DNA of 64,000 bases, from contig CM056878.1 of NCBI GenBank assembly GCA_029876055.1, positions 4,092,001 through 4,156,000 of the forward strand. Direction: 5' to 3'. The position numbers were made by a program, and so were the translations under genes. Positions 12,001 to 23,971 of the stretch are shown in pieces; the first letter of the stretch is position 1, and every line of letters begins with the position of its first letter. The notes beneath the pieces were generated by a model, which was given only the letters and a program-made list of their open reading frames with translations, ran no database searches and was not told where the DNA came from. Source of the stretch: Madurella fahalii. Lineage: Eukaryota; Ascomycota; Sordariomycetes; Sordariales.

Positions 12001-13995
12001 TCTTCAGTTGCTGACCCTTCGTGCACTTCGCAGAGCGCCGCATCAGCTTTGACCTAACTGGCATGACGAAACCGATTACCCTTGAACTACTAAAGCCGCT
12101 GGAAAGACAGATGACATTTGAGCCGATCCTAAAGTATGTGCATCTGCCCTCGGAGGCGCTGCAAGTTGATAAGGAATCAGCCACCCATGGCTCCGAGAAG
12201 CCGCCAGCTATGATTGTCTTCAACTGGTTGAGGGAGAAAAAGGGCGTCCGACGGATATTAGAAGTTAGCGTGGTTGATATGGGGGAGACACCCTACAGGG
12301 ACGAAACCATCGAAGGCACCCTAGGTAGTGACCTCAACATTGAGGTCTGGGACTGGCAAAAAATAGATATCAGCAGCGACACGATTGTCAAGGTGGCTCC
12401 AAATGCGCAGGTGGTACGCCTGTATTGCAGCGGAAACACCTCGATTCTTCATGCGTGGTCGGGCAAACATGGGCTTGCGAGGCTAAGAAATGTGAGGGCT
12501 TGAGCACACCTTCGACCCGCTAGTTAGACTTGTCGCAACTAATAGGTTTTCAGCTCAAGAAGCTCGAATTGAGCGTGGATCCGGTAAGAGTGATTCCGGC
12601 AACTCAATTCAATACCAACACGTCCCTCAGGTTCGCTAACTAAGGTACCTAACAAAGGATGCAGGGGGCGCCGGCCGAGCCATGGACACGCGCCGAAGTC
12701 TTGACAGCTACATGAAAGACTTTACAACGCGTCTACTGCGAAGGCTCCCCAATGTTGAAGTGACATATAAGCCGTTTCCCAGGCGCATGCCCAGGGATGT
12801 CCGGGCACACCCTACCGATCTGAAATCGTAAGCCGTTGAATGCTTGACCGTCGTATGGGCTATACTAACCATGAGCCACTCATTGCCTAGACATGGATGG
12901 CTGCGAGCTATGGAAAATTTTCAACGGCTGGCTGAAGGATGGACCCAGGCGCTGACCAAAATGTTCGTCAACGATCCGCACCCGTCCTGGCTGGCGCATC
13001 CCCTCAAGATGGCTCATGTTAAGATTGCCGTGATCGGCGATGGAGCCGACCTAACAGACGCTGAACTGACAAGAGACGGACATGGAAGCATCGTGGATGG
13101 CAAGTCGTTTGTCGGCCCGTACCACAATGCCAACCGGATCGAAGAATATTTTGTCTGCGCGAGTGGCTACGGAACGCTCACGACAAGACTCATACGTCGC
13201 ATCTGCCCACCCGCAGACCTCTACATTGCCAAGCTCCCACGTAAGCCCGGGTCTCTGGGACCAGTAGCAGAGGTAATGAACTACTTCTCTCCACGGAGTG
13301 CTATTTTACAACCCGTCCTCTTGCTGACATGGTGTCGCCTTTATCAGGCTGTCGAGTGGGCCATCAAGAAAAGGGTCGATATCATTTGCATGTCCTGGAT
13401 CATGCAATATGCAGATACCAATGGCGAATTTGAGGCGGCGATAAAAAGAGCCAATGCCGATGGCATCGCCATTCTTTGCCTAGCCGACGAACCCGGAACC
13501 ACGGATCAGTCCGCTGACGACATGGGCATTGATTACTATGACAGCAATTATTATGATTCCGTCGAGCCCGACGGCAATGCGCGCATGTACCCCGCTTGTC
13601 TGGGAGAGCCAATCGGCATAGGGGCCGTCAGACCAGGCAAAGGACTGGAATCCTTTCGAAATCATCCAAAATTGGATTACACTTTTCCGGGCGACAAGAT
13701 GCTGTCGGAAGTGCTGGGTGGAACGGGATTTCCGGGTACTTTGATGGCCGTAGCCATGGCCGTTGGGCTAGCCGGGTTGACAATATTCGGTCACCGTGCT
13801 CTTCGCTCTCTGGCAGATTTCTCGGCAAGTCAACCCACAGTGAATTGGGACCTTGCTATCAGGCGAGCTTTCGACGTTTACGCCAAGGACTGGAGGCGTC
13901 TTTTATCCCCGGACGCTTTGAGTTTACGCGGTAAGGCTCCGGAGCTCCTGGGCCTTCTCTACTCCCTGTTTGACGCAGACATATCTCACAAGTGA
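9082..13995 (+). CDS. Protein kinase - ankyrin repeat - pseudo-subtilase fusion
   Basis: Eleven exons in one frame give 1397 aa: 9082-9189, 9252-9451, 9555-9679, 9744-9859, 9941-9998, 10067-11965, 12034-12491, 12554-12583, 12658-12827, 12891-13272, 13348-13995; every junction keeps phase. Kinase, residues ~10-270, NEK-like: GKGGYG loop 15-20, K41 in ACK, HKDVKPEN 137-144, DFG 157-159, MAPE ~181-184, all catalytic residues present. Ankyrin repeats ~320-750. A linker domain ~780-1000 is not recognised. C-terminal subtilase (S8) fold ~1090-1390 shows the framework of fungal S8 proteins but the triad is gone: the Asp position reads VIGDGAD, the His motif reads SGYGT, the Ser motif reads GGTGFPG. 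Intron 3 appears to use a GC donor. Fungal NLR-like proteins often carry S8 domains, so a recognition or signalling role is inferred. Confidence 0.82.
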
Positions 13996-14261
13996 GCGTC
14001 TAGGAGCTCCTTATGATATAATAGATTAGTAGTGACCATGGGTCAATTGAAGTATCTGCAAGTCCCTAAGTGCCCTTGTAATAAGAATATGGCCGCCTTT
14101 AAGACTTGTACGCATATGCTATGATTTCGCAAACGTTTTCCTTGAAGGTAACTACGTAACCACTAACGAAACCCAGAAGAGACTTCAGGAACCTAATTGA
14201 TATATATCTTGCACCATGGTAGGTCATGTTATATCGTGAACAGAAAGGCTGATTAAATAGA

Positions 14262-14313
14262 ACGGAAACACGCATCTACACCCATATAGTAATTACCCAT
14301 CAAAACGGTCCGG
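14262..14313. repeat. Dispersed repeat copy 1 (ATCTACACCCA core)
   Basis: Reads GGAAACACGCATCTACACCC then AATTACCCATCAAAAC; resembles the copies at 14416 and 60450. Confidence 0.4.
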
Positions 14314-14415
14314 GCAACTCGACGGAGCAAGTCTGAGCATCCTGTAGTAGCGTGAAATGGAGCGTCATAGCGCCACGTACACGCCGGGTATTTCGTTGGA
14401 AGGAACTTTTTCTAT

Positions 14416-14465
14416 TGAAATGGTACAGAAACCCATATCTACACCCACTTACTCATCCAAACAGC
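14416..14465. repeat. Dispersed repeat copy 2 (ATCTACACCCA core)
   Basis: TTGAAATGG followed by CAGAAACCCATATCTACACC; the same order of words recurs at about 60449-60495. Confidence 0.45.
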
Positions 14466-14772
14466 GTGAGGACTAAGACAGCCAACGGCTAGGCGGACAA
14501 GGCGGGCAATTGCAACAGTGAATGCTTATAGTCTAGACAAGGTTAAGACGATACATACGGATAAAGTCCCCTTTAAAATTGGAGGGACAGGATCTTGCAT
14601 GCAACGAAATCTCTCAATAGAGCGAGCAACAAGTAATTATAGGAACCGCGATAGGAACGTGTCCAATGGCATTGGTGGATGAGATTAATGGATTACGAAA
14701 ATTGGCTGAGACCGCTATCTCTGGGGGCTGCCCAAGGACTTGGTACTGGTGCTGTAAAGGTGTAACGATCGC

Positions 14773-16259
14773 TTAAAATGCCACCAGCGACATAAACTCT
14801 TCGACATCCTCCAAGAACAACTCCGGTTCTTCCAAAGCCGCATAATGTCCACCCTAACACGCAAAGAATCACACCGATTAGCGCATTGGACATCACTACG
14901 GAGCGGGCAGACGAGACTTACAATGTCGTGAGACCGGTAAAGCACCAAGTTCGGGAACAGGAATTCGGCCCAGGACCGCGGCAAGGCGGCGATCTCGATG
15001 GCGAACGACGAGAACCCGAAGGGCTTGGTGAGAGATAGGGGGAGGGTGGGGAAGGTGCCGCCGACCTCGCCCATCAGCTCCCGGTACGCCCACATGGCGC
15101 GGCCGTACGAGTCTGTGAACCAGTAGAAGGACACAAAGGACAGGATGGTGTCGAGCGGGAGGGGCTTGCGGTTGTCGCTCCACTCGATGAACTTCTCGCC
15201 CATCCTGTCAAACAGCGGAAGAGGGTCAGCTCTACGCACGGTATCGAACCCGGAGGACGGGAAACACGCTCGGGTTAGGGCCCCGAAAAAAAAAAAAAAA
15301 AAAAAAAACTTACCAAGCCAGCATGGCCAGCGGGTTCGTCATGAGAACCAGCGAGATGGTCGACGGCCGCGTGCCGTGCTCGTTTCCGTACGACGTGCCG
15401 AACCGGACCCACTCGGCCGCGTGGTCCACCTGAGCCTGCTCCTCCGGGGTGATTGGGATGTCGGCGACGGCGGCGCTCTGCTCTTCTGTCATGAAATACA
15501 TGTTGACTTGGGGCCGTCCCCGTCCCGCGTCAGTATATCGTCTTCGGGCACCCGACCGTGGAAAGTAGTGGGAGGAGTAGTAGTAAGGTACTTACGGTGG
15601 AAGGCAATGCATTCTTCGAAGAGACCGCACATGGTTTGGGCCAGGAACGCGCCGATATCACCACCTTGGGCGACGTACTTGTCGAACCCCAAGTTGACCA
15701 TCAGCTCGTTCATCGCTTCGGCCGCAACTTCAATCTTTAGCTCCGTCTCGAGTTCGTCGGCGCGAGTAGAGAGTCCATAGTCCGGAATCGACGGCACCAC
15801 GACGTGGTACGGCAGCGTCTCGGGCGTGTACTTGGCGATGAGCAGATCGAGCATGGGCACGAACTCGGTCCAGGCGCCGGGCCACCCGTGCATGAGGATG
15901 ATGGGCTTGGCGTCCGTCTTCTGGGAGAAGAGGCCGGCAAAGTGCAGGTCGAAGAGCTGTCCGTCCGAGGTGGTGACGTTGATGCGATAGTTGGGGTAGC
16001 TGTTGTACTTGTCCTGGTGATCGCCCCAGTCAAAGTCGTGCACCCACGCGTCCTGAGCGTTGCACAGCCATTCGCGGGTGATACCAAAGATGCCCTCGGC
16101 GGGGTTCGCATGCGTGTTGTAGTACGACGGCACGCCAATCTCTGCCTTGCGGACCAGGTTGGACATGTGGTGCTGCTCGCTCTTGGGGACATGCATGTCG
16201 AAGGGGACCGGGTTGCCCGGGATACCCGTAGGGAGGATGCCAAAGCTTGCGAGAGCCAT
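14773..16259 (-). CDS. Epoxide hydrolase, microsomal (EHN/alpha-beta hydrolase) type
   Basis: Hydrolyses epoxides to diols; 406 aa from four exons: 16259-15596, 15506-15314, 15204-14922, 14853-14773. Each intron begins GTAAGT or GTAAGTT and the joins restore family motifs. N-terminal EHN region ~1-110, then alpha/beta hydrolase: HGWPG oxyanion loop 124-128, nucleophile D201 in QGGDIGAF, catalytic His H383 in GGHYAALEEPE, which is supplied only by the last exon. ATG at 16259 chosen because the preceding in-frame residues look non-coding. The intron 15205-15313 carries a run of 23 T (transcript sense) six bases after its donor. No targeting signal is clear. Probable detoxification or secondary-metabolite role; no cluster partners nearby. 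Confidence 0.92.
15286..15308. repeat. A23 homopolymer inside an intron
   Basis: Uninterrupted poly-A on the + strand, i.e. poly-T in the epoxide hydrolase transcript directly downstream of the 5' splice site of intron 2. Confidence 0.9.
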
Positions 16260-19200
16260 TTTCGTGTGTCCAAAATTGTAGGCAGCGACGGGAGGGACTG
16301 GCACTTGGATTGGGGGAGAGGAGATGGGAATCTCAGCATGTCTTTATACTCGCTCCCGCTTCCCGGGGAAGCTACTCCATCCCTCTTGCCCTGCTTCGCT
16401 CTCCCCGTCCAAGCCGGAAGTGTTTACTAAGGTGCCAGGTTACCGGGTTCAATGCGGGGCTGCCATGCGGCCGGGAAGCCTCCCGGCCCCGAAGCAGAAC
16501 AGCGCGCGCTGCATTGTTCCCGAAAGGGAACCAAGCGGTTGAATCCCCGCCTCACGATCTGCAAGGGATGGGTCATTCGTGATGAAAGGCAAACACGCGA
16601 CGGCGCTAATGCCTGGTCGCGGCTTGTGACGGTCAATGGGATTGGTTTAGCACTCGATGGCACTTATGACGACCTGTGAGTCTCGGTCCTCATCTAAGGC
16701 TCATCCCCTTTGGGTGGTTATACCTGAATCATCACCAGAGCTATTTCGTTCCCATCCGCGTATATTTCAAGGCTCGGAGGTGATCGCATGATGTCGTAGC
16801 GGATTGCGTCGGGAACCGTTCGTGCTAGTGGGCGGTGAATTAGTGTATGCATGGGCACCCTGCCACCTACGAATCAGAATCTGCCGGAGGAGAGCCCGCG
16901 TATACCGGGCGACGTTGTTGGTCCATTTCGTGAGACAAGGAATTGGGGCTCTTGTGGTCCACATACGGATACCAGTAAGTTCTTAGTAAAGCACATGATC
17001 CATCGGCCGTGATACGGCTGGTTAATCACATCGTATTTTTTTTTCGTCTGATTTCTATCGAATTCATTTTCCCTTTCCCCATTCGTCTCGCCGGGTTCAA
17101 CAGCTTTGTTCCCCGGCTTCTTGGCTTGGGGCCTCCTTCAATGCATACGGCAAAGCCGTTTCTCCGGGATCAGATGCACCATCTGGGCCTACCTTATACC
17201 TTACCTTAGCTTGATTTCCCGTTCGGAGCTCTCGGTGAAGACGAAAAGCCGTCGCCACCCGGTCAAACAGGCAAGACAGGACGAGGCGAGTCTAAGTGTG
17301 GGAGAGCAGAGAACATGAACTAAGCGCCCGCGCCGCTGGAATCAATGGGGCACTGCTTCAGGTAGGGTGTAGAGGCACGTAAGATGCTGCGCTCACTCTT
17401 GCTTTCTAGCTACCTTCTGTTACCTCTCCTAGTGTAGCTTTGGGGGGGCAATGGCATTGCATCATCAATAGCCTCTTTGCTGGGACACAGACAAAGTCAT
17501 GAACCACGAACATTGCCGGGACCACGCTGTCGATCTGCTGTTGTGATAATGATTCAGCTTCCATTTCGTTCTTTTTTAGACCAGTCATGTACGGGGTACT
17601 CGTCTAGACTATGGCAAGCGGGAGAGAGTACCTTACCTACCTGACCTCACTCTTCCCTCCTGTTGTTTTCCTAGTTGCCAGTCGGCAACCGTCGGTCGTG
17701 TGCTTGTGACGGGTTGATTGGCCATGGCATCATCAGGCTGCACTGACCGAGAACAAACACCACATGGATCGGTTTGATCCCGGCGTGACATTGGCCTTAG
17801 CGGCCGAGCCTAGTACATTCTTGTCTATGGGCGAAGCTCGGCACGGGATGATCTGTGGAGTTTGGGCCAAGAACTGGCGGGGTAAGGTGTGAAATGGCGT
17901 TTCTTGTAGTTTAGCGTATCCGGAACAGGAAACTGGGCGGCCCGAACTTCTTGCATCGTCGATGGCGCTCTCGCCACGAGGTTGAATTATGGTGTCGTCC
18001 AGCCCCGCCCCGTGTCGGCATTGGCTAAAAAGGCACTTATCGTAGTCCTAAGGCAGACGCAAGGGCCTTCTTGTGGTGTGTGTACGTATACGGCTTCACC
18101 ATCAAACCTGTTTCTTGACCTTGCCATGTTGCGGTTGTTCAAACCCCAGGCACGCCAGCGCGCGCAACAATCGCAACTAATCGACACCTTAACCAAAGCT
18201 ACGCAAGCCTGCCAGATGACGTCTATCGCTGGGAAATAAGTTCTTCTTTTTCTTCTCTTCCGTTCTTTTTTTTTTTAATTTTTTTTTTTTAATTTATTTA
18301 TATCCTTCTGCCCCTGTCATCAATGTTGCCTACCACACATACGAACAATAATTCACACGTGCAGGCGGAGCACACACATATGCCAGTCAGTTTACCTGAG
18401 GTACCTTAGTTATCTGCCAAAGCTTGAGAGTCGGAGAGGATGGCTGGGCTACGTTTCGAATTCAAATTTCCCAACGCATCAAGCTGCGGCTCGACTTTGG
18501 GAGCCGTCTTATACGCCACTGGAACCTCGCGGGTCATCGTCGCTCCGTAGTTGGGAAATGACCACAGCGTCGTGGCACAGCGCTTCGCGCCTACCACGTG
18601 CCGCGGAGCTGAAAGACACCCCGCCGCATCAAAATCACTAGATGAGGGATACAGCCGCAGCCGTGCTACTTTGTGCAGGGCTAGGCCATGTTGCGCCTCA
18701 CCTCTCGCCCTGGTTTAATTAGTTCGGATTACATGCGGTCTGTGACCCCATAAAACTACTCGTACGGTACCTGAGCCCCAACTATGCAGGATACGATGCA
18801 GCTTTCGTTCCGTATGGGATTTTCCACGAACCCTCGCCCCGCGCGGTGTCTGATGCATTATCTACCGCTGTGACGCCAATGCTAGCATCCGCACATAGAA
18901 ATCAACTTTGCCTATCTGAATGCCTCGTTCTAACTATGTTGACTCCTTGGACCTGTGGCGACATGGTGGCTTTCCAGCCAAGCCTTACAATACTAGTAGC
19001 CAAGTGACTTGCTTACAGTTACCTGACCGTAACCTGCTACCGAGCAGGGTTGCACCAAGGGCGGGTCGTTATGCTTAATGGCATGCACCTCGCCGCCCCC
19101 GTCTCATCAGACGAGGGGTAACAAAGCCGAGCTTGGCATCTGTAAGATGACCATCAATCGCCGAACATAGCAAGCGCCACAAGCGTCACTGCGTCACCAA

Positions 19201-19798
19201 GACAGCTTCACCAGGGCAGTGGACATGTCAATGGGAAGGAAGTCGGCCACCACCGGACCGGGTAATACGGACGTTGACCGAACAGGCGCTACACGACATA
19301 CTTACTATGTATATACGCTGGAGTGTGGCAGTCTTCTCGGTGCGTATTGGCCAGAAACGAAAATGTAATCTCCTTTGCTCCCAATGTAGACTGACTAGCC
19401 GCGGGCAAAGCCACGATCTCGTACCTGACCCTTACAAGAGAGCATCCCTGACTTCCGGCAGCCATGGCGGGGCTATACGTGGGGTGCGGTGACTTCGCGC
19501 GGTAGCCAAGACGGCGTTTCACCGAGGCTATGTCGGAGAACGTGGAGAGGGCGTCTCCTTGCCACAAGAATCACAACGCTGCGGCCCCTTTGGCTGGGAA
19601 CCTGAACCCCAGGGCTTACACAACTGGTTGCTCTAATCAAGGAGCCGAGCGATCAGAATGCACGTGCCCTGATCATGGGGGATAGAGCTGCCAACTGAGG
19701 GTATAAAAGCGGTGGATCCCTCTCCTGGTTCAGACTCGCATCCTGTTCGTGACCCACCGCCGACTCCAGCATAACCAACCTAGTGCACAGTCGCCACC
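16260..19798. other. Long intergenic region, 3.5 kb
   Basis: Promoter side of both flanking divergent genes. Includes an A/T-homopolymer-rich patch at about 18240-18300 and several GGTACCTTAG/CCTTACCTTAGC words. Short open frames exist but none has coding character, and I see no tRNA or transposon. Confidence 0.5.
19701..19710 (+). promoter_or_regulatory. TATA box
   Basis: GTATAAAAGC sits 98 bp upstream of the ATG at 19799, a normal spacing for a strongly expressed fungal secreted-protein gene. Confidence 0.6.
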
Positions 19799-20794
19799 AT
19801 GCTCTTCAAGACTTTCGCTCTCTTCGCGGCCACGGCCGTCATGGCCGCTACCAACGAGCCTTGCGTCGGATCCGGTGGCCGAGCCGGTAGGTCCCCTCAT
19901 CCTCCTCCACCCGCCCGCTAATACAACACAATTACCCCCATAATTACCTCTTTCCCACCCGTCCCAACCTACACAAATGCCACGACGGCGAGACGACTCA
20001 CTAATACGTATAACACCGTAGGCGTGTGCCTCACCACCAGCGCGTGCTCGTCCGCGGGGGGGATCACGGTAAACGGGGCGTGCCCGGCGGACGCGGCCAA
20101 CGTCAAGTGCTGCACCAAGGCGTCGTGCGCGCACGGGAGCGCGGGCAACTGCCGGTGGGCGTCGGACTGCGCGGGCAGCACCAAGGCGGGGCTGTGCCCG
20201 GGCCCGGGGCAGATGAAGTGCTGCTCGTCCGGGGCGAAGGGGTTCGGGGGCTACGCGGCGCCCCGTATCCCCGGCGTGGGCGCGTGCAAGGCGGTGGCCG
20301 TCAACGGCGCCAAGAAGGTCGTCGCCGCCTTTCCCGGCCGCGTCCGCCAGGTCTTCTGCACCCGCGACTGCGCCTGCCCCGGCACCTCGGACCACTGCTG
20401 CGGCAAGGCCATCGATTTCATGTGCTCGGATGGCGGTGGTGTGAGTAAACCCCCGCCCCCACCCCCCTCTGGCATCTTTCAAAAAAAAAAGGGGGGGTTG
20501 ATCGACACAAAACTGACCACCCTACTTAGGTCCCCACCATGTCCGGCCGGGAAATCGCCGAGTGGGTCATGAACAACCGCGGCGCGCTCAAGCTCAAGTA
20601 CGTCATCTGGGGCCAGCGCATCTGGAACCCCTCGGTCGACGGCGTTAAGCCCTGGACCAAATGGCGCGCCATGGAGGACAGGAACGACATCACCCAGAAC
20701 CACTGGTAAGAACAAGTGCCTCCCGCGCCCCATCTCCTAGCAACTGATTCTGACGTCCGGGTGTAGGGATCACGTCCACGTCAGCTTCAAATAA
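19799..20794 (+). CDS. Secreted Cys-rich protein with M15-like zinc motif (ARB_07466-like)
   Basis: 236 aa from four exons: 19799-19886, 20022-20440, 20530-20705, 20767-20794. Signal peptide MLFKTFALFAATAVMA. A Cys-rich N-terminal half (repeats ending VKCC and MKCC, residues ~30-90) precedes a C-terminal domain ~95-236 found in many fungal secreted proteins of unknown role. That domain contains S-x-H-x2-G-x-A-x-D, here SDHCCGKAID (H155, D162), and ends with DHVHVS (H230, H232). The same two motifs coordinate zinc in the M15/VanY peptidase fold, so I infer a zinc hydrolase acting on cell-wall peptides; activity is not proven. Last exon is only 28 nt and brings the HVH motif. A TATA box lies upstream. 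Confidence 0.85.
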
Positions 20795-21411
20795 GGCGGT
20801 TTCTTAAAACGTGTGATATCAATCCGGTTGTCAGAGGTAGAGGGGACAGGGATGGGGATAGCATTGCTGTTATCTTATAACCGCAACCCCACGTTCTAAT
20901 TAATGGATAGAGGGCGGGGATCTACTGGATCTAGCGTTAGCAACGAATTAGTATACCCCAGGTAGATATCGCCAATGTTTCTCAGTTACTTTCCCCATGA
21001 TGCCAACCTTTTCGAGGGACAAAATACATCTGGTGCCAACTCCCCTGGATGCAAACACAGGGGGCCGTTGTATATGAGGGCACCCGTCGAGCAAAGAAGG
21101 CGTGCCAGGATCTTAGCTGAAAGAATTTGTTGATCTTGGCGGGATATGCTGTAGTATTCGGTAGGATGTCATTATGGTGCAGTGGGACGCCCATGTGGCA
21201 ATGCAACAACAGGCCAGCCGTTGGCCCAGTACCAAAACCTCCAATCACTAGACGGATGTACAGTAACCACTATCAAAAACAGGTAGCGCCACCAGAATCG
21301 CCAGCCCGGACGGAGCCCTCCCTTTCCGAGATGACATCACATTCCGCTTCCGCCGCTTTTGGAGAGACTGTTCGAACAGAGAGCCTGGAGAGTTGAGCAA
21401 ACTCAAACTAA
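20795..21411. other. Convergent intergenic spacer
   Basis: 617 bp between the stops of two convergent genes; nothing further seen. Confidence 0.45.
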
Positions 21412-22996
21412 TTAGCTGTTGGCAATGATCCTCTCCATCTCCTCCGGGTCTTTGATTGCGGTGGTTAGGTTCTCAACGCCCGTCTTGGTGATGACAACGT
21501 TGTCTTCGATTCTGTTGTGGAAGTCAGTGGCTGCATCCCACTTGCCAGGGCTGTTAAAACGTACCGAACACCCCCGACATCCCAATACTTGTCCAGGACG
21601 GCGCTGTCAATGTATTTGGCATGCTTGGGGTCCTTGAGGAACGGCTCAATGATGAAGTTGCAGAAGTAGATGCCCGGTTCAACCGTGACGACGCTCCCCG
21701 CCGGCAGCGTCCCCCTCACCCGCAAGTACCGGAACATGGTGTCCTTGTCGGCATAATTCGGGTTTCCGCCAGTATCGTGCACGTCCATCCCGAGATAGTG
21801 CCCCAATCCGTGGGGGAAGAAGGCCACGCTCGTCCGGTTCGCCAGGATCTCGTCCTTGTCGCCCTTCAGGATCCCGAGCTCGAGCAGACCGTCAATCGCA
21901 ATCTTGTGAGCCAGCAGGTGCACATCGTCCCAGAGGACACCTTCCTTGAGCGCAGCAATGCACTCGAGCTGCATCTTGAGCACGATGTCGTAGATGGCCC
22001 TGCTCTCCTTGGTGAATTTGCCGTTTATGGGAAACGTCCTGGTGATATCGGAGGCGTAGCAGTTCCATTCGGCTCCGGCGTCGAGGAGGAGGTTCAGCTT
22101 GCCCGCGAGTGGCGCATTGTTGTGCACGTAGTGCAGCGTCGCGGCTGCCCGGCCGGCCGCCACAATGCCGTGGTACGCCTGGTTGCGAGCGCCCTCGGTA
22201 ATGCTCGTGCCAATGAAGATGGCCTCCAGTTCGTGTTCGTTCTTGGCGTGCTTGACTTTCTCGAGCACAGCGCGATGCGCCTTGTAGCTGACGGCATTCG
22301 CCTTGGCGATCAAGGCTAGCTCATATTCGTCCTTGACCACGCGCGAGACCTCAATTGCCTCCTTCAGGATGGAGAAGTTTGTGCTGTCGAAGCCCAGAAA
22401 CGTGACTTGCTCCGAAACCTGGTTGGGGATGGCGAAAACTGTCGACTTTTTGTCGGCACTGATGCGTGCTAGCACGGCGTTGATGTCGCTCGTGTATTTG
22501 ACCTCGTCGACGTCGTACTTTTGCATCGCTTCTTCCGGGGACACGGGTAGACCCGACCAGATGACGCTTTCGGGGTCGATGGGCGGGATGAATAGGGTCG
22601 TCCTGGACGAGTCCATGTCGTGGACGACGTACGAGTCAGCGAGCGGGCAGCCGGTGAGGTAGTAGAAGTAGCGGCGCTGTCTATCTCGGCGCGTCAGCGG
22701 GGTCCCACACGGAGCGCGATAGAGCAGAGGGCATACCGGAACGGCTCGGCCTCGTCATTGTCCTCTATCAGCTTAGTGGCACGGCCCTCGAGATACAACA
22801 CGCCGCTGGCATCGGGAACTTTGGAGCGGATGTACTCGACGACGCGCTTCGCGTGTCTCTTGGCGGGGTATTTCCCCTGGAGAATGGTGTCGTAGTCCAT
22901 GATTCGCGCCCGCAAGGTGCTAAAAGCCTGCCGTTGGTGAAGGGGAAAGGGCCGGGCAGTCCGGATCGCTTGGAAGAGACGGCGGAGGTTTTGCAT
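21412..22996 (-). CDS. Xaa-Pro dipeptidase (prolidase, M24B)
   Basis: Cleaves X-Pro dipeptides. Exons 22996-22737, 22680-21565 and 21511-21412 give 491 aa from the first ATG or 459 aa from the in-frame ATG at 22900 (MDYDTI), the usual start of short fungal prolidases. The 32-residue extension is rich in Arg and Gln and lacks acidic residues, like a mitochondrial presequence. Creatinase-fold ligands visible: the two Asp of [15 protein letters not shown], His of [13 protein letters not shown], Glu of VEPGIY, and a final Glu in RIEDNVV that comes only from exon 3 (intron donor GTACGT, acceptor ACAG). Intron between exons 1 and 2 splits an Arg codon. Family assignment is firm, dual localisation is inference. 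Confidence 0.92.
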
Positions 22997-23971
22997 TGAA
23001 GGGCCGGGAAAGAGGGGCACAGCGCTGAGGGACGGTCCGTCCAGAGAGCACATGCCGCCTGACGGAGCCCACCCGAGCTTTGGTGAGGCGGGGCAGGGCG
23101 CGGCGTTAGTGGGGGCAAAGACGTTGAAGCCCCACCAAAACCGCTTGGCTGAGCAAGCGCGTGGAGGAAAGCTCGGTTTCCAGCGGCATCATCAGGGCCA
23201 CGACCGCCCATTAAAACTTGGCGCACGCCGCATCCTGTTCGGGAGTCCCAGCCAGGGCTACTACGGAGAGCCTGTCTCACCGAGGGGTTGTAATGCACGT
23301 ACAGTAGGGCAGATATCTGATTCCGGGCAAAGAGGGCTAGCCACTTTGCAGCTACGTGTACCATTCGTGCGTGTCAAGAAACTCTTCCAGTCTTTGCCGA
23401 AGCAGCGAAGTTCCACTGGATGAGTCCCGCGCCCCATGCCGGTCGGGTCGACCCCGCAAACATACACACTACCTTGTTCAGAGATACAGCACCTAAACCA
23501 TACTAGTAGATTACCTAATATAAGGTACCTTAGATAGCAAATCGAACTTTAGCACGTAAGTTGCCGTAGCCCACAGAATTCGAGCTAGCCGGGTGCCTTG
23601 GGATCGCACCGCATAATGATATGTTTGTACTGGTCTTTTTGAAGCCCATAGTTCTGAGGAACTTGAACACATGGCACAGGCGGTGCAGCAGGGAACTTTG
23701 CCCGAAAGATCAACGGTGTAATAACCTGAGATAAACTACCTACGCCGCAACCCAAACCGGGGTTTGCAGCTAACCATGTCTATTAGTGACACTCGCCCAC
23801 TTGTATCGACTGGGAATCGCTTCTAGCGGAAACATCAGCCAGCCATGACCCCTAATCGGCAGCAACCTTGTCCTTTCCGTTTCAGACTTCAGAGGTCCCG
23901 AATGAATGATCATCCTGCATCTAGAAATTCTTCAACCGCCAGTCTCTATCGCAGATAATCCCGGAGCGAGT
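22997..23971. other. Intergenic, 975 bp
   Basis: Promoter side of the prolidase gene and 3' side of the small secreted protein gene. No gene supported. Confidence 0.45.

Larger units (their letters stand above)
13996..14772. other. Intergenic with degenerate repeat copies
   Basis: 3' sides of two convergent genes. AT-rich, with two related ~45-bp stretches (about 14262-14313 and 14416-14465) that share an ATCTACACCCA core and resemble sequence near 60450. No gene seen. Confidence 0.5.

Noticed and set aside
12492..12890. Possible gene boundary between kinase-ankyrin and subtilase-like parts
   Set aside because: Three short introns with GT-AG ends join the parts in phase through coding exons 12554-12583 and 12658-12827, so one gene is the simpler model.
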